A DNA stretch of 64,000 nucleotides. Origin: Xylocopa sonorina. Its lineage: Eukaryota; Arthropoda; Insecta; Hymenoptera; Apidae. Both the position numbers and the translations under genes were made by a program. Positions 60,654 to 64,000 of the stretch are shown one piece after another. Below the pieces are notes generated by a model. The model was not told the origin of the DNA. It made no database searches and worked only from the letters and a program-made list of their open reading frames with translations. The stretch covers positions 1,813,170-1,877,169 of the forward strand of contig NC_135206.1 in NCBI RefSeq assembly GCF_050948175.1, read 5' to 3'. Positions within the stretch are counted from its first letter, which is position 1. Each line of letters starts with the position of its first letter.

Positions 60654-61050
60654 CTTTCTGACCGATTAGCCTCCGTTGCAGTGTTCAATGGCACGAGCAG
60701 CTTTCGCTTTACACTTTGCACCTTGATTTCTCGAATCAAAGTAGATAATCGTTATTTTATATGGAATTTGAACCTAGTTCCCTGTTTAGATTGGGTTTGG
60801 GATCTTTATTGTACATATACGAGGCTATGTAAACAGATAAGAAATCGATAATTTTGTTACATTACCAATTTTCGTGGTTCGTCACTGAATACTTAATAAA
60901 CTTCTAGGTTATTTAAAAAACATCTTGTTAAATTAATTGTTGCAAAAATTAAAGTCTGAGCTAGAAATTATACTCGCAATGCCAGTTGCTACGACAATCA
61001 ATCGTAGCACTGTTTGTTACCAGTGCACAGTCGATAAGTAGTTTGTAATT
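60654..61050 (-). promoter_or_regulatory. 5' flank of STMP1
   Basis: About 400 bp of mostly unique sequence upstream of the STMP1 ATG and before the tandem array. No definite promoter element was assigned. Confidence 0.4.
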
Positions 61051-62800
61051 TTCAGTGTCGATAACGTAGTACGACCAGTTCAGTGCGCGGGAATTTCAAA
61101 TTTTCTTAAGGTTACTCAATTCTATTACATTATATTATTCACGTATAGATTTGCAATTTATTAGAAAAAGTAAGACGTTGAATAGTTACTTAATTTTTTT
61201 TTTAGTTATAGGTATCGCAAGAAGAAAAATAAAAGTCGATAACATAGTACGACCTGTACAGTGCGCGGGAATTTCAAATTTTCTTAAGGTTATTATATTA
61301 TTCACGTATAAATTTGCAATTTATTAGAAAAAGTAAGACGTTGAATAGTTAATTAATTTTTTTTTTCAGTTATAGGTATCGCAAGAAGAAAAATAAAAGT
61401 CGTTAACATAGTACGACCTGTACAGTGCGCGGGAATTTTAAACCTTCTTAAGGTTATTATATTATTTACGTATAGATTTGCAATTTATTAGAAAGAGTAA
61501 GATGTTGAATTAGTTAATTAATTCTTTTTTCAGTCATAGGTATCGCAAGAAGAAAAATAAAAGTCGATAACATAGTACGACCTGTACAGTGCGCGGGAAT
61601 TTCAAATTTTCTTAAGGTTATTATATTATTCACGTATAAATTTGCAATTTATTAGAAAAAGTAAGACGTTGAATAGTTAATTATTTTTTTTTTTAGTTAT
61701 AGGTATCGCAAGAAGAAAAATAAAAGTCGATAACATAGTACGACCTGTACAGTGCGCGGGAATTTCAAATTTTCTTAAGGTTATTATATTATTTACGTAT
61801 AGATTTGCAATTTATTAGAAAGAGTAAGATGTTGAATTAGTTAATTAATTCTTTTTTCAGTCATAGGTATCGCAAGAAGAAAAATAAAAGTCGATAACAT
61901 AGTACGACCTGTACAGTGCGCGGGAATTTCAAATTTTCTTAAGGTTATTATATTATTCACGTATAAATTTGCAATTTATTAGAAAAAGTAAGACGTTGAA
62001 TAGTTAATTATTTTTTTTTTTAGTTATAGGTATCGCAAGAAGAAAAATAAAAGTCGATAACATAGTACGACCTGTACAGTGCGCGGGAATTTCAAATTTT
62101 CTTAAGGTTATTATATTATTTACGTATAGATTTGCAATTTATTAGAAAGAGTAAGATGTTGAATTAGTTAATTAATTCTTTTTTCAGTCATAGGTATCGC
62201 AAGAAGAAAAATAAAAGTCGATAACATAGTACGACTTGTACAGTGCGCGGGAATTTCAAATTTTCTTAAGGTTACTCAAATCTATTATATTATATTATTT
62301 ACGTATATAGATTTGCAATTTATGAGGAAAAAATGAAATGTTGGATAATTTATTCATTCTTCTTTTAGTTATGGGTGTTACAAGAAGAAAAATGAAAGAA
62401 GAACCATATTACATTGCTTGGCTATACTACTGGCGTCTTCAATGCGAGGGAATTTCAAACCTTCTTAAGGTTATTCAAATAATATTATATTATATTTTTC
62501 GCGTATATATTTGTAATTTATTAGAAAAAGTGAGATGTTGGATAGTTAATCAATTCTTTTTTCAGTCATAGGTATTACAAGAAGAAAAATAAAAGTCGAT
62601 AACATAGTACGACCTGTACAGTGCGCGGGAATTTCAAATTTTCTTAAGGTTATTCAATTCTATTACATTATATTATTCACGTATAGATTTGCAATTTATT
62701 AGAAAAAAATAAAATGTTGGATAACCAATTGATTCTTCTTTCAGTTATAGGTGTTACAAGAAGAAAAATAAAAGAAGAACCATATTATATTGCTTGGCTA
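61045..62800. repeat. Minisatellite of about 155-bp units
   Basis: About 11 units, each with 'tataggtatcgcaagaagaa', 'gtcgataacatagtacgacc' and 'gtgcgcgggaatttcaaatt'. Two unit sub-types alternate regularly over 61400-62170, giving a dimeric higher-order repeat. Each unit has a long T tract followed by AG, resembling a 3' splice site, but no exon follows. Confidence 0.9.
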
Positions 62801-63440
62801 TAGTACTGGCGTCTGACTATACTGGCTGCCTATACTACTCGAGCAAAGTAGTTTATTCTCTAAAGTAAAACTTAAAATGTTTCAGTAATAGTCAAGAGAT
62901 TAATTCGTTTGCATTATGAGTTCACATATACATGGAATTTTCCTTATGAATTCAAGTATTTCTCTATTTCTTTATTTTCGTAAAAACTTTACCTAGAAAA
63001 ATACTTCTAAAAAAAGTGATCTCGATATTTTTTAAAGAATTAGCAAAGAGATCATCATTTTCTAAAAGAAATGCATAATAATACAAATGAAATATTTGTA
63101 CACTGAATTCTTTTAAATTACAATTATTCTAAACGAGAAAGTTTCCATACTAAGTTTTTTTCTGTCTTTTAAATTCATAAAAAAGTTTTTAAGAGAATGG
63201 AGGGTTGCAATTTTAATAATAACGAAGAAATCAAGCTTACAAAAACAGACTATTATTGCAATATTAAATTTTTGCGATGCGAGCCAGTTTTCCACTTCTT
63301 CGAATTACGCAAATGGGTGTCTTATTTTTATTGTACTGCAGAGTTGTTGAAAAATTCCTTTGTATCCAGATAAGTGAATCTGCACATACAATTATTACAC
63401 AATAATTAGAGCTTAGCAAAAAGAAAAAAAAATCGATGAA
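62801..63440. other. AT-rich intergenic sequence without a gene
   Basis: No convincing reading frame or repeat seen. A 60-codon frame on the - strand (63113-63295) has no recognisable features. Confidence 0.5.
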
Positions 63441-63454
63441 ACAAACTCCTTAAG

Positions 63455-63690
63455 AAACTTTGTTTCCAAAGTTCTAGTCTGCTACCATAAATTTCTGTAC
63501 AACAATTAATCGAAACTAATGGCGACTGCTGTTACAGAGAATGTCAGAGACTTCATTTTATAGTTGTGTAAAAACTTTGTTTCCAAAGTTTTAGTCTGCT
63601 ACCATAAATTTCTGTACAACAATTAATCGAAACCAATGGCGACTGCTGCTACAGAGAATGTCTGAGACTTCGTTTTATAGTTGTATAAAA
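63455..63690. repeat. Tandem duplication of about 115 bp
   Basis: Two copies of a segment starting 'actttgtttccaaagttcta' and containing 'taatcgaaactaatggcgac', with few differences. Confidence 0.9.
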
Positions 63691-63834
63691 GGAAACAAAT
63701 ATGTAGAGAAAGAAAATTTATTCAGAAACTTACGCGTTTAGGTTTTTTTAGCGCGAGGTAAAAAAATACCACCCTCTTACTAGGACGCCAGGGTCGGTAC
63801 TGCTGGCGCGTCTGTGCTTTCCCTCTCTCGCAGC

Positions 63835-63890
63835 GTCGCGCGCATGCGCGCAGCATTCTTCCTACACGCGCATGCGCGTCACATTTAAAC
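63835..63890. repeat. GCGCATGCGC cluster E at the right edge
   Basis: Two cores, gcgcgcatgcgcgc and gcgcatgcgcgtca, about 35 bp apart. The sequence after them resembles the flank of array C (about 33615-33700). Whether a gene starts beyond the edge cannot be seen. Confidence 0.75.
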
Positions 63891-64000
63891 GCCACGCCGC
63901 TAAAAATGCGAAGCGCAAAGGTTTCATACAAAGATTTTTGAATCTCTTTTTTTAAACTGAAGGATGTTAAGCTTAACACATTGCTGACCAGCAACTTTTC

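Noticed and set aside
61045..62800. Repeated T-tract plus AG as real splice acceptors of an unseen gene
   Set aside because: The sequence after each AG is the same repeat and contains stops; no exon with coding character follows.
63722..63994. 90-residue - strand frame at the right edge
   Set aside because: It crosses the GCGCATGCGC cluster and a repeat flank and is truncated by the window end; composition is not gene-like.

Overview
The window is AT-rich eukaryotic DNA with short exons, GT-AG introns, mariner remnants and very abundant minisatellites. Protein similarity and mobile elements point to an insect, probably a hymenopteran (mellifera-type mariner, AT-rich genome); the order is an inference. 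No prokaryotic, rRNA or tRNA features were seen. Eight protein genes could be assembled exon by exon with consistent reading phase, and one further short reading frame is a candidate gene.

Layout: (1) 1021-14347, + strand, mitochondrial ABC transporter ABCB10 in ten exons, with introns filled by DNA transposons and a 65-bp tandem array. (2) 15233-20179, - strand, a secreted chitin-binding, mucin-like protein with about 30 copies of a 19-residue repeat. (3) About 20.5-24.4 kb, a long minisatellite. (4) 24765-30249, - strand, TM2D1 in three exons. (5) 30.4-34.2 kb, tandem and inverted repeats built around the palindrome GCGCATGCGC. (6) 34558-40804, + strand, WWOX in seven exons. (7) 41188-41433, an unidentified small reading frame. 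(8) 44672-48341, + strand, a MICOS subunit of the MIC26/MIC27 (apolipoprotein O) family, with a decayed duplicate of its fourth exon. (9) 51325-52305, + strand, MPP6/MPHOSPH6, with a stray copy of its 5' end at 48.5 kb. (10) 52765-56749, - strand, an EFHB/CFAP21-like gene in eight exons. (11) 57237-60127, + strand, EMC4. (12) 60362-60653, - strand, STMP1, a 47-residue mitochondrial microprotein. (13) 60.9-64 kb, tandem repeats and no gene.

The genes are not an operon or pathway. ABCB10, the MICOS subunit and STMP1 act in the mitochondrial inner membrane; WWOX is a WW-domain oxidoreductase; EMC4 inserts membrane proteins in the ER; MPP6 serves the RNA exosome. The most striking non-coding signal is that different minisatellites, each carrying GCGCATGCGC (an NRF1/Ewg-type binding site and a Z-DNA-prone alternating sequence), lie just upstream of ABCB10, TM2D1 and MPP6, about 1 kb upstream of WWOX, and at the right window edge. 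Other unusual structures are an array of duplicated 3' splice sites in ABCB10 intron 7, an EFHB exon copied into a WWOX intron, and a family of DNA transposons with repeated subterminal motifs.
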